Source: an uncultured Bacilli bacterium (GTDB lineage: Bacteria > Bacillota_I > Bacilli_A > RF39 > UBA660). From it: 15,373 nucleotides of DNA. The DNA lies in assembly GCA_910583945.1 (NCBI GenBank), contig CAJTYF010000038.1:1-15373 (forward strand), given 5' to 3'. Shown here piece after piece: positions 5,909 to 13,257 of this stretch. The notes under the pieces are model-generated. The model worked only from the letters and a program-made list of their open reading frames with translations, had not been told where the DNA came from and did not search any database. The number at the start of each line of letters is the position of its first letter. Position 1 is the stretch's first letter. A program made the translations under genes and the position numbers.

Positions 5909-5937
5909 TAGACTAGTAAGCCTCAATTTGATACAAT
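5909..5937 (+). promoter_or_regulatory. Probable promoter of the mnmE operon
   Basis: TAGACT (5909-5914), a 17-base spacer and TACAAT (5932-5937) with the extended TGn motif (5929-5931) lie just upstream of mnmE. Initiation near 5944 would leave a leader of about 17 nt. The preceding gene ends at 5880 without a visible terminator, so some read-through is also possible. Confidence 0.45.
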
Positions 5938-5960
5938 ACACGAGAAAAGAAGTGATAAAA

Positions 5961-7310
5961 ATGGAGGATACCATAGCGGCAATCTCAACATCAGTTGGAA
6001 CAGGAGCAATTTCTATTGTTCGATTAAGTGGAAGAGAAGCATTAACAATTGCTAATAAATTATTTAAAGGGCCAAATTTAACAAAAGTGAATTCTCACAC
6101 CATTCATTATGGTTTTATAAAAGAAAACGAAGAATTGATAGATGAAGTTTTGGTAAGTGTCATGTTATCCCCAAAAACATACACCACGGAAGATATTGTT
6201 GAAATAAATTGTCATGGAGGAATTGCTACAACAAACAAAATTTTAGAATTACTTTTAAAAAATGGTGCTCGTCTAGCTGAACCTGGAGAATTTACTAAGA
6301 GAGCGTTTTTAAATGGTCGAATCGATTTAATCGAGGCGGAATCCGTTAGTGATTTAATTATGTCAAAAAGTGACAAACAACGTACATTAGCCTTAAATGG
6401 TGTCAACGGAAGATTGGGTACAATAGTAAAAAAAATAAGAGAAGATATTCTAAACCTTATTGCGAATATAGCTGTAAACATTGACTACCCAGAATATGAA
6501 GACGCAATAGAAGTGACTCAAGACTATTTAAAAGAAACAATGACGAAAATAAAACAAGATTTAGAAATCTTACTTAAAAATGCAAGCATTGGAGAAATGA
6601 TTCGTAATGGAATTGATGTGGCTTTAGTAGGAAGACCAAATGTAGGAAAAAGTAGTATTTTAAATGCCTTATTAAATGAAGAAAAAGCGATTGTTACAGA
6701 TATATCTGGAACAACCAGAGATGTTATTGAAGGAAAAATGAACTTAAATGGCATTGAGATAAATTTAATTGATACCGCTGGAATTAGAGAAACAGAAGAT
6801 TACGTAGAAAAAATTGGCGTGGATAAAAGTAAAGAAATTATTAATAAATCGGACTTAGTCATTTTAGTTTTAAATAACAACGAAGAATTGAACAGCGATG
6901 ATTTAGAATTATTAGAAAAAGTAAAAGAAAAAACTCATATTCTTTTTATCAATAAAAACGATTTAAAATCCAAAATAAACCTTCCAGAAACTGAAAACGT
7001 TGTTTATGGAAATACAAAAACTTTAAAAGGTATGGAATCTTTGAAAGAAAAAATAATGGAAATGTATCAATTAGATCAAATTTCATTAAAAGATTTAACT
7101 TATTTATCCAATGTTCGCCAAATTGATTTAGTATCAAAATCCCTTGAACATCTAGAAGAAGCTTTAAAAGACATAGAAAAGAAAATACCTGTTGATATGA
7201 TAGAAATTCATTTGCGAAATGCCTTTGATCATTTAGGAAAACTAATTGGTGAATGTTACGAAGATGAATTAATTGATAAACTCTTTAAAAATTTTTGTTT
7301 AGGAAAGTAG
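5961..7310 (+). CDS. mnmE: tRNA modification GTPase MnmE
   Basis: MnmE, with MnmG, installs the cmnm5 or nm5 group at C5 of the wobble uridine of several tRNAs, using methylene-THF, FAD and GTP. The start at 5961 (MEDTIAAIST) matches the family and follows AGAAGTGA; an upstream TTG frame extension is not needed. The 449 residues contain the N-terminal folate-binding domain (about 1-118), the helical domain, and an inserted G domain with P-loop GRPNVGKS (224-231), GTTRD (250-254), DTAG (271-274) and NKND (331-334). The C-terminal CLGK (446-449) supplies the conserved Cys. All functional motifs are intact. It is the first gene of a group in which every junction to mnmG is 8 nt or shorter. Confidence 0.97.
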   Translation: MEDTIAAISTSVGTGAISIVRLSGREALTIANKLFKGPNLTKVNSHTIHYGFIKENEELIDEVLVSVMLSPKTYTTEDIVEINCHGGIATTNKILELLLKNGARLAEPGEFTKRAFLNGRIDLIEAESVSDLIMSKSDKQRTLALNGVNGRLGTIVKKIREDILNLIANIAVNIDYPEYEDAIEVTQDYLKETMTKIKQDLEILLKNASIGEMIRNGIDVALVGRPNVGKSSILNALLNEEKAIVTDISGTTRDVIEGKMNLNGIEINLIDTAGIRETEDYVEKIGVDKSKEIINKSDLVILVLNNNEELNSDDLELLEKVKEKTHILFINKNDLKSKINLPETENVVYGNTKTLKGMESLKEKIMEMYQLDQISLKDLTYLSNVRQIDLVSKSLEHLEEALKDIEKKIPVDMIEIHLRNAFDHLGKLIGECYEDELIDKLFKNFCLGK

Positions 7311-7318
7311 GAATCAAA

Positions 7319-7822
7319 ATGATTGAAAAAGCACAAAAGAACGATATAACAGAAATTTTAGCTATTATTTCTGAATCAAAATTAGAAATGGATGAAAACA
7401 ATAACCCACAATGGAGTGAAGAAAATTATCCAGAATGTAAAATTCCAAACGATATTGAAAAAGGAAACTTATTTATTTATAAAGAAAAAGATAAAATTAA
7501 AGGGGTCATCGTTATTGAAAAAGATACAGGAGAATACGATGAATTAATTAATAATAGCAAAAAAGAAGCTTTTATACTTCATCGTATGGCGATAAAAAAG
7601 ACTTACCGTAACCAAGGAATAGCGACGCATCTCTTTCATTTTGCTGAACAAAAAGCCAAAAAAGAAAAGGTTGTAGTTCTAAAAGCGGATACTGAAAAAA
7701 GCAATTTAAAAATGAATAACTTTTTTAAAAAATTAAATTATATAGAAAAAGGGGCTTTTACTTATGAAGATTACCCTGGAACTTATATTTATTATGAAAA
7801 AGAAATAGGTGAAGAAAAATGA
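7319..7822 (+). CDS. GNAT family N-acetyltransferase
   Basis: This 167-residue protein has the GNAT fold signature. Motif A is AIKKTYRNQGIATHLF, with the R-x2-G-x-A acetyl-CoA pyrophosphate loop, preceded by the strand FILHRM and followed by the alpha3 helix. The C-terminal part NNFFKKLNYIEKG is motif B. It would transfer an acetyl group from acetyl-CoA to an unidentified amine. The start at 7319 follows TAGGAA; it lies 8 nt after mnmE, and its stop overlaps the mnmG start by 4 nt, so it is embedded between two genes whose products form one complex. This may reflect convenience of expression or a role in tRNA or ribosome modification; the sequence does not decide. Confidence 0.85.
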   Translation: MIEKAQKNDITEILAIISESKLEMDENNNPQWSEENYPECKIPNDIEKGNLFIYKEKDKIKGVIVIEKDTGEYDELINNSKKEAFILHRMAIKKTYRNQGIATHLFHFAEQKAKKEKVVVLKADTEKSNLKMNNFFKKLNYIEKGAFTYEDYPGTYIYYEKEIGEEK

Positions 7823-9684
7823 AATACGATTGTATAGTAGTTGGAGGTGGACACGCTGGTTGTGAAGCCGCTCATATCACCGCTTTTATGGGTAAAAAAA
7901 CACTTTTAATCACCATGAACATAAAAAATATTGCGGATATGCCTTGTAACCCTTCCATTGGTGGAACCGCAAAAGGTGTCATTGTAAGAGATATTGATGC
8001 TTTAGGAGGACTAATGGGAAGAATAGCGGATATTTCTCATTTTCAAATTAAAATGTTAAATAGTAAAAAAGGTCCCGCGGTAAGATGTCTTCGTTGTCAA
8101 GCCGATAAAATCACTTATCCTAAAAATATGTTAAACGCTTTGAAAAACACGCCTAATCTTGAAATAAAAGAAGCCATGGTGGAAGATCTGTTAACAGAAA
8201 ATAATAAGATAAAAGGTATTTTATTATCCACACAAGAAAAAATTGAATGTGAAACTTTAATATTAACCACGGGTACATATTTAAAAAGTAATATATTAAG
8301 AGGCGATAAAAATACAGAAGGTGGTCCTCATGGAGAAGCCAGAAGTAATTTTTTAAGTGATAACTTAAAAAGATTAGGGTTTAATATCCAAAGACTTAAA
8401 ACAGGAACCCCTCCAAGAATTAAAGCCAGTTCTATCGATTTTTCTAAAATGCAAGAAGAATATGGAGATGAAATCCCCTACTCTTTTTCTCATGACTTAC
8501 AACCTAGCTATAACCCAAAAGAACAACAAAAATGCTATCTCCTTTATACAAATGAAGTCACCCATAAACTTATCTTAGATAATTTAGAAAAATCGAGTAT
8601 GTATGGAGGATACGTTACCGGAATTGGTCCAAGATATTGCCCATCAATCGAAGATAAAATTGTACGTTTCAGCGATAAAGAAAGACATCAACTTTTTTTA
8701 GAACCAGAAAGTCTCTATTATGATGAATGGTATTTACAAGGGTTCTCAACCAGCATGCCAGAAGACATTCAAGAGAAAATGGTTCACAGTTTAAGTGGCT
8801 TAGAGAAAGCTAAAATCACAAAATACGCTTATGCAATAGAATACGACGCCATTGATCCCTTAGAACTGAAGCCATCATTAGAAACAAAAATAATTGAAAA
8901 TCTTTTTACAGCTGGTCAAATAAATGGAACAAGTGGTTATGAAGAAGCCGCTGGACAAGGTTTAATTGCCGGAATCAACGCCGTTCAAAAATTAAGAAAT
9001 CAAGAACCTTTAATTCTAAAAAGAAATGAATCTTATCTTGGCGTCTTAATTGATGATTTAGTAACAAAAGGAACAAAAGAACCCTACCGTATGTTAACAT
9101 CCAGAGCAGAATATCGTTTAGTTCTTCGTCATGACAATGCGCTTTTACGCTTAAGAAAATACGGTCATGACTTAGGAACCATCACCGAAGAAATGTGGGC
9201 AAATTATCAAAAAGTAGAACAAGAAATAAAAAATCTAAATAAATATTTAAAGGAAACGAAATTAGAAATAACTGAAAACATAAAAAAAGAATTTATGGAT
9301 AATCATTTTTCTCTTCCTTTAAATAAAACGTCTCTATTTGATTTACTAAAACGTCCTGAAGTAACCATGGAATTTTTAAATCACTTTGTTTCTATTCCCT
9401 TTTCTAATGATATAAAAGAAGTTGTAAGTATAGAAATAAAATACGAAGGTTATATCAAGAAAACAGAAAAAGAAATAGAAAAAATGTTGAAATTAGAAGA
9501 AAAACAAATTCCAAAAGACATTGATTATAATAAAGTAAAAAATTTAGCCAGTGAAGCACGCCAAAAATTGGAAAATGTGCGACCAATAACTTTAGCTCAA
9601 GCTTCAAGAATAAGTGGTGTGAATCCTAGTGACCTATCTATATTAGCCATTTATTTAAAGAAAGAGTATGGTAAAAATGAATAA
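7819..9684 (+). CDS. mnmG: tRNA uridine 5-carboxymethylaminomethyl modification enzyme MnmG (GidA)
   Basis: The 621-residue flavoprotein is of normal length and complete. It has the N-terminal dinucleotide-binding GGGHAGCEAA (9-18), then PCNPSIGGTAKG, KTGTPPRI, AGQINGTSGYEEAAGQGLIAG and TSRAEYRLVLRHDNA, all hallmarks of MnmG. The C-terminal helical region that binds MnmE and tRNA is present and ends in VRPITLAQASRISGVNPSDLSIL. It oxidises or transfers the methylene unit in cmnm5U34 formation with MnmE. ATG at 7819 overlaps the stop of the acetyltransferase gene (ATGA), and its 3' end overlaps rsmG by 8 nt. A perfect DnaA-box sequence at 8224-8232 falls inside the coding region and is probably chance. 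Confidence 0.97.
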   Translation: MKYDCIVVGGGHAGCEAAHITAFMGKKTLLITMNIKNIADMPCNPSIGGTAKGVIVRDIDALGGLMGRIADISHFQIKMLNSKKGPAVRCLRCQADKITYPKNMLNALKNTPNLEIKEAMVEDLLTENNKIKGILLSTQEKIECETLILTTGTYLKSNILRGDKNTEGGPHGEARSNFLSDNLKRLGFNIQRLKTGTPPRIKASSIDFSKMQEEYGDEIPYSFSHDLQPSYNPKEQQKCYLLYTNEVTHKLILDNLEKSSMYGGYVTGIGPRYCPSIEDKIVRFSDKERHQLFLEPESLYYDEWYLQGFSTSMPEDIQEKMVHSLSGLEKAKITKYAYAIEYDAIDPLELKPSLETKIIENLFTAGQINGTSGYEEAAGQGLIAGINAVQKLRNQEPLILKRNESYLGVLIDDLVTKGTKEPYRMLTSRAEYRLVLRHDNALLRLRKYGHDLGTITEEMWANYQKVEQEIKNLNKYLKETKLEITENIKKEFMDNHFSLPLNKTSLFDLLKRPEVTMEFLNHFVSIPFSNDIKEVVSIEIKYEGYIKKTEKEIEKMLKLEEKQIPKDIDYNKVKNLASEARQKLENVRPITLAQASRISGVNPSDLSILAIYLKKEYGKNE

Positions 9685-10390
9685 AGAAGAATTTGTTGAA
9701 GAATTAAAAAAATTAAAAATAGAAATAAATGAAACGCAATTAAACCAATTAGACGTTTATGCGAATTTCTTATTAGAATACAATAAACATACAAATTTAA
9801 CTGCTATAAAAGAAAAAAAATTAGTCTATTTAAAACACTTTTATGATTCGCTAGTATTGACCCCTTACATTAAACCTGATCAGAAGATTTTAGACATTGG
9901 AACCGGTGCCGGATTTCCAGGATGCGTTTTAGCTATATTAAATCCAAAAACTTATTTTACATTACTAGACTCTAATAATAAAAAAATTAAATTTTTAGAA
10001 GAATTAATAAAGAAACTTGATTTAAAAAATGTAGAGTTAATAAATATTCGAGCAGAAGAATATGTAAAAAAGAATTTAGAAAATTTTGATTTAGTGACAT
10101 CTCGTGCTGTAGCTGATTTAAGAATATTAACAGAACTTTCTCTTCCGGCCCTCAAAATAGGTGGATTATTTGTTCCGCTTAAAGCTAATATCACGGATGA
10201 ACTAGAAGCATCCAAAGAAACAATTGAAATTTTAGGTGGACAATTAGAAACAATTGAAAAGTATCTTTTACCTTATGAGAAAAGTCAAAGAACACTTTTA
10301 ATAATTAGACATACAAGACAAACCTCACTCAATTATCCGCGTTCTTACGATAAAATTCTTAAAAAAGCATTGAAAAATAATAACAAATAG
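9677..10390 (+). CDS. rsmG: 16S rRNA (guanine-N7)-methyltransferase RsmG (GidB)
   Basis: RsmG methylates N7 of G527 (E. coli numbering) in the 530 loop of 16S rRNA with S-adenosylmethionine; its loss gives low-level streptomycin resistance in several bacteria. With the start at 9677 the protein has 237 residues. It contains HTNLTAI (38-44), HFYDSL (54-59), the SAM-binding motif LDIGTGAGFPG (72-82), and the SRAVADL segment. ATG 9668 is an alternative start three codons earlier, but AAGAG is too close to it; AGAG is about 10 nt before 9677. The gene overlaps mnmG by 8 nt and precedes parB by 36 nt, the standard gidA-gidB-parB order. Confidence 0.95.
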   Translation: MNKEEFVEELKKLKIEINETQLNQLDVYANFLLEYNKHTNLTAIKEKKLVYLKHFYDSLVLTPYIKPDQKILDIGTGAGFPGCVLAILNPKTYFTLLDSNNKKIKFLEELIKKLDLKNVELINIRAEEYVKKNLENFDLVTSRAVADLRILTELSLPALKIGGLFVPLKANITDELEASKETIEILGGQLETIEKYLLPYEKSQRTLLIIRHTRQTSLNYPRSYDKILKKALKNNNK

Positions 10391-10426
10391 GTTATATTAT
10401 AAATAAGATAAAAGGGGCTGAAGAGT

Positions 10427-12211
10427 ATGAACATGGAGAAAAACATTCTGGAAGTATCGGTAAAAGATATCATTCCGAATCGCTATCAACCAAGAATGAA
10501 CTTTGACGAAGAAAGTCTAAATGATTTAGCAGAATCAATTAAACAATTTGGGATTATTCAACCCCTAGTTGTTAGAAAAAAAGAGGATAAATATGAAATT
10601 ATAGCGGGAGAAAGACGATATAAAGCAGCATTACAAGCTGGACTTTCAACAGTTCCAGTCATTTTGTCCGCGTTAAATGAAGAACAAACAGCAGAAGTAA
10701 CCCTTTCTGAAAATATTCAAAGAAAAAATCTTTCCGTAATCGAAGAAGCCAAGTCTTTAAAAAATCTATTAGATAGAGGTTATTTAACTCAAGAACAATT
10801 AGCAAGTAAAATGGGCTTATCACAGAGAGCTATTGTAGACAAATTACAATTATTAGAACTTGATGAAGAAGTTCAACAAGCTTTATTAAATGAAAAAATT
10901 TCTGAACGTCATGCGAGAACTTTATTAAAGTTAGAGAAAGAAGAACAAAAAAAATGGTTAGAAAAAATTATTAACGATCGCTTAACTGTTCGAGATTTAG
11001 AAGTGGAATTAAAAAAAATAAAAAATGGAGAGCTATATGAAGAAGAAATTATACCTTTAGTGGAAATCAATCCCAATATCGAAAATATTATGAATAATGC
11101 TCAAGATATTAATACAACACGTGAACCTCATGATGTAGCAAGTTTTCTAATTCCAGATGGAGGAAAACAAGAGGAACATAAAACAACTTTTGTTATTCCA
11201 GAACCTCCTGAAAAAATTTCGAACAAATTTTTTAATTTTTTAGAAGATGAAGAGGCTAATATGAATGTACCAAATGAAGACGAGATAATATCAATATTTA
11301 ATCAAGAAACAACTCCTTTAGCAACTCCTATCGAGATTTTGGAGGATTCTTTAGAAACAAGTGAGGTAATTAATATGAATAATCAAACAGTAAGCAATTT
11401 TGATATAACGGAACCAGATAGTGTGACAAATAGTGTTATGCTCTCTCATCCAGAAGAATTAAATACGAATTCATTAAATTTAGAAAATGATTTAGACAAA
11501 ATAGAAAATACTTTCAATCAATCTATGAATACAAATGACTTTGCAGTAAATAATAATCCAGTAAGTAATGATTTTCTTATTCAAAATAATTCAGTACAAA
11601 CTGAGAGCAATTCAAGTATTGACTCAGCTCCTTTAATTGACTCTAATCCTATAGACAGCTTAAATTCAATAAATGAAACAGTGAGCAAAGAACCAGAATT
11701 GAACATTAATAGTCCAGTATCAGAGAGTTCAATGCCATCCATTGAAGATTTTACAATGAATACTTCAAACAATATTACTTTGGATAATACAAACTCAATT
11801 GAAGAAAATTCTATAAATGAAATTGAACTACCAATCCAAAATACTAGTATGGAAGAAACAAATAATGATGACTCAACGGATGGAAATATATCACCTTTTA
11901 AATCTATATTTTTTAATAAAGAAGAGGAAGAATCTGTACCAACAGAACAATCAATTGAAATCTCTAACAATAGTATTGAAGAAGTGCTCCCTACTCCTGA
12001 TGAAACTTTAGTTGATCCACTAGATAGTATTGTTACACTTGAACCGGATTACGCAGCCAAACAAGAAGAATTAGCTGGAACAGATTTAAAAACAGCAATT
12101 AATACAATTAGAAATACAATTAGTGATTTAGAATTGCGTGGTTTTAATATCGAACTAGAAGAAGCCGATTTAGAAGGACAATATCATTTTACTATAAAAA
12201 TAATTAAATAA
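10427..12211 (+). CDS. parB: ParB/Noc family chromosome-partitioning protein with a long acidic insertion
   Basis: The N-terminal 200 residues are a complete ParB/Noc CTPase and DNA-binding module. It has IIPNRYQPR (14-23), GERRY (61-65) and SENIQRKNL (94-102) for the CTP pocket, and a helix-turn-helix around 122-141. Typical ParB or Noc proteins are near 280-300 residues; this one has 594. Residues about 205-540 are low-complexity, rich in Asn, Ser, Glu and Asp, and very probably disordered, with a few aromatic patches such as NKFFNFLEDEE. The last about 50 residues (AINTIRNTISDLELRGFNIELEE) look folded and may be the dimerisation end. Position after rsmG is where noc and parB sit in Bacillus. 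ParB rather than Noc is uncertain; no parA follows. The ATG lies after AAGGGG and GAAGAG. Confidence 0.85.
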   Translation: MNMEKNILEVSVKDIIPNRYQPRMNFDEESLNDLAESIKQFGIIQPLVVRKKEDKYEIIAGERRYKAALQAGLSTVPVILSALNEEQTAEVTLSENIQRKNLSVIEEAKSLKNLLDRGYLTQEQLASKMGLSQRAIVDKLQLLELDEEVQQALLNEKISERHARTLLKLEKEEQKKWLEKIINDRLTVRDLEVELKKIKNGELYEEEIIPLVEINPNIENIMNNAQDINTTREPHDVASFLIPDGGKQEEHKTTFVIPEPPEKISNKFFNFLEDEEANMNVPNEDEIISIFNQETTPLATPIEILEDSLETSEVINMNNQTVSNFDITEPDSVTNSVMLSHPEELNTNSLNLENDLDKIENTFNQSMNTNDFAVNNNPVSNDFLIQNNSVQTESNSSIDSAPLIDSNPIDSLNSINETVSKEPELNINSPVSESSMPSIEDFTMNTSNNITLDNTNSIEENSINEIELPIQNTSMEETNNDDSTDGNISPFKSIFFNKEEEESVPTEQSIEISNNSIEEVLPTPDETLVDPLDSIVTLEPDYAAKQEELAGTDLKTAINTIRNTISDLELRGFNIELEEADLEGQYHFTIKIIK

Positions 12212-12237
12212 ACTGGAATTTATCGAGTTTATTTTTA

Positions 12238-12266
12238 TTGATAAAAGAGCTCTCAGGAATTATAAT
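12238..12266 (+). promoter_or_regulatory. Strong promoter of the poly-G gene
   Basis: TTGATA (12238-12243), a 17-base spacer and a perfect TATAAT (12261-12266) predict a start near 12273. That leaves only about 18 nt to the start codon, containing AGAGGAG (12277-12283). The gene is therefore transcribed on its own and its expression state should depend on the poly-G run rather than on the parB operon. Confidence 0.7.
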
Positions 12267-12290
12267 TAATGATAGTAGAGGAGATAGAAA

Positions 12291-13197
12291 ATGAAAAAGA
12301 TTAAATTTAAGAATGGGGGGGGGGTTATTAGAAACTAATAACCAACAAGAGAGGAAAACTAAAAAATTACTAGGAATACTAGGAATTGGATTAGTTATAG
12401 GAGTTGTAAATGTAAGAGCTATAACAAGTCATGAGGTCACGTATGATAATCAGGGCGTCACCGAGAATTTAACTGAAACACTAGATAAATTATACAGTGA
12501 ATTAAAAGAATATAAAACAAGTGGAAGCGTTACCAGTACAGAAATGTTAGAAGGAAGTACCGGTTATGCTAAAGGAAAATTAGTAACGGGAAGTATTAAA
12601 AGAAAAGAAGCCCAAACCTATATTCCAGGAACAACAGATCAAACCATCTCTTCAGGTCAATATCTAAATGGAGACCAAATTATTAAAGGAGATGTTCATC
12701 TAGTAGCCAGTAATATAAAAAGTGGAATCAGTTTGTTTGGAGTAGCAGGAACCTTTACCAGTGATGCGAACGCTATAGCTAACCAAATACTAAGTGGAAA
12801 AACAGCGTATGTAAAAGGAAATAAAATAACAGGAAGTATGTCGAATAAAGCAGGAGCTACCGTAACAGCTAGTACAACCACTAGTGATGCAACTTATACC
12901 TATGTAACCATACCAGCAGCGGGTTATTATGATACCTCTAGTAAAGTGAAAGTTGAAAATAACAAATTAAGTACCATACCAAATCGTATCGAAATACCAA
13001 TTACACTTAATGCAGATTGGTATTTTACAATGTCATCAGAAGAGAATTATGCTCATAATAGTACGAATTTGACTATTGTTTATGAGAATGGAAAAATACA
13101 AATAGTAGGAAATACGTCCACAACTGCAACTGCTCCAGCATCTAGATATTCAAAGGCAACAGCCTCTGTTTCAATGGGAAAGGTTATCATAAATTAG
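12291..13197 (+). CDS. Secreted tail-fibre-like repeat protein, out of frame at a G10 tract (phase-variable)
   Basis: ATG 12291 has an ideal ribosome binding site, but after codon 8 a run of ten Gs (12315-12324) leads to a stop seven codons later. With nine or twelve Gs it would read into the long frame and give a protein of about 301 residues. The long frame also has an internal ATG at 12313, without a ribosome binding site. The body starts with a Lys-rich stretch and a hydrophobic segment (LLGILGIGLVIGVV) ending NVRA, a likely signal peptide. YDNQGVTENLTETLDKLYSEL and two copies of a KG-TGS module (about residues 77-103 and 158-184, counted from 12313) enclose VASNIKSGISLFGVAGTF. These are modules known from phage tail fibres and surface proteins of Firmicutes. 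I infer an exported surface or adhesin-like protein switched by slippage. Exact ligand unknown. Confidence 0.7.
12315..12324 (+). repeat. Poly-G (G10) contingency tract
   Basis: Ten consecutive Gs occur in an AT-rich region just after the start codon. G9 or G12 puts the natural start in frame with the full protein; G10 (as here) and G11 stop within a few codons. Such tracts change length by slipped-strand mispairing and switch genes on and off in many host-associated bacteria. Confidence 0.75.
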
Positions 13198-13216
13198 AAA
13201 TTTTATTTTTTAAGTT

Positions 13217-13257
13217 AAAGTCATCAAACTATTTGAAGTAGTGATTTTGACTTTTTT
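13217..13257. terminator. Bidirectional terminator between the poly-G gene and the PBP gene
   Basis: AAAGTCA (13217-13223) pairs with TGACTTT (13248-13254), with inner pairing of ACTA with TAGT, followed by six Ts (13252-13257). On the minus strand the complementary stem follows the PBP stop codon, and the run of Ts beyond it (from AAA at 13217-13219) is shorter. It therefore acts best for the plus-strand gene but probably serves both. Confidence 0.65.

Noticed and set aside
8224..8232. Perfect DnaA box TTATCCACA
   Set aside because: It is a single copy inside the mnmG coding region with no cluster or AT-rich unwinding element nearby, so it does not mark an origin.
11118..11123. CACGTG core of a possible parS site inside parB
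   Set aside because: Only the six-base core and a few flanking bases match the 16-base parS palindrome; the outer arms do not.
11581..11970. Minus-strand 129-codon open frame inside parB
   Set aside because: It is the antisense of the Asn/Ser/Glu-rich linker; its Ser/Leu/Ile-rich composition follows from that and there is no start signal.
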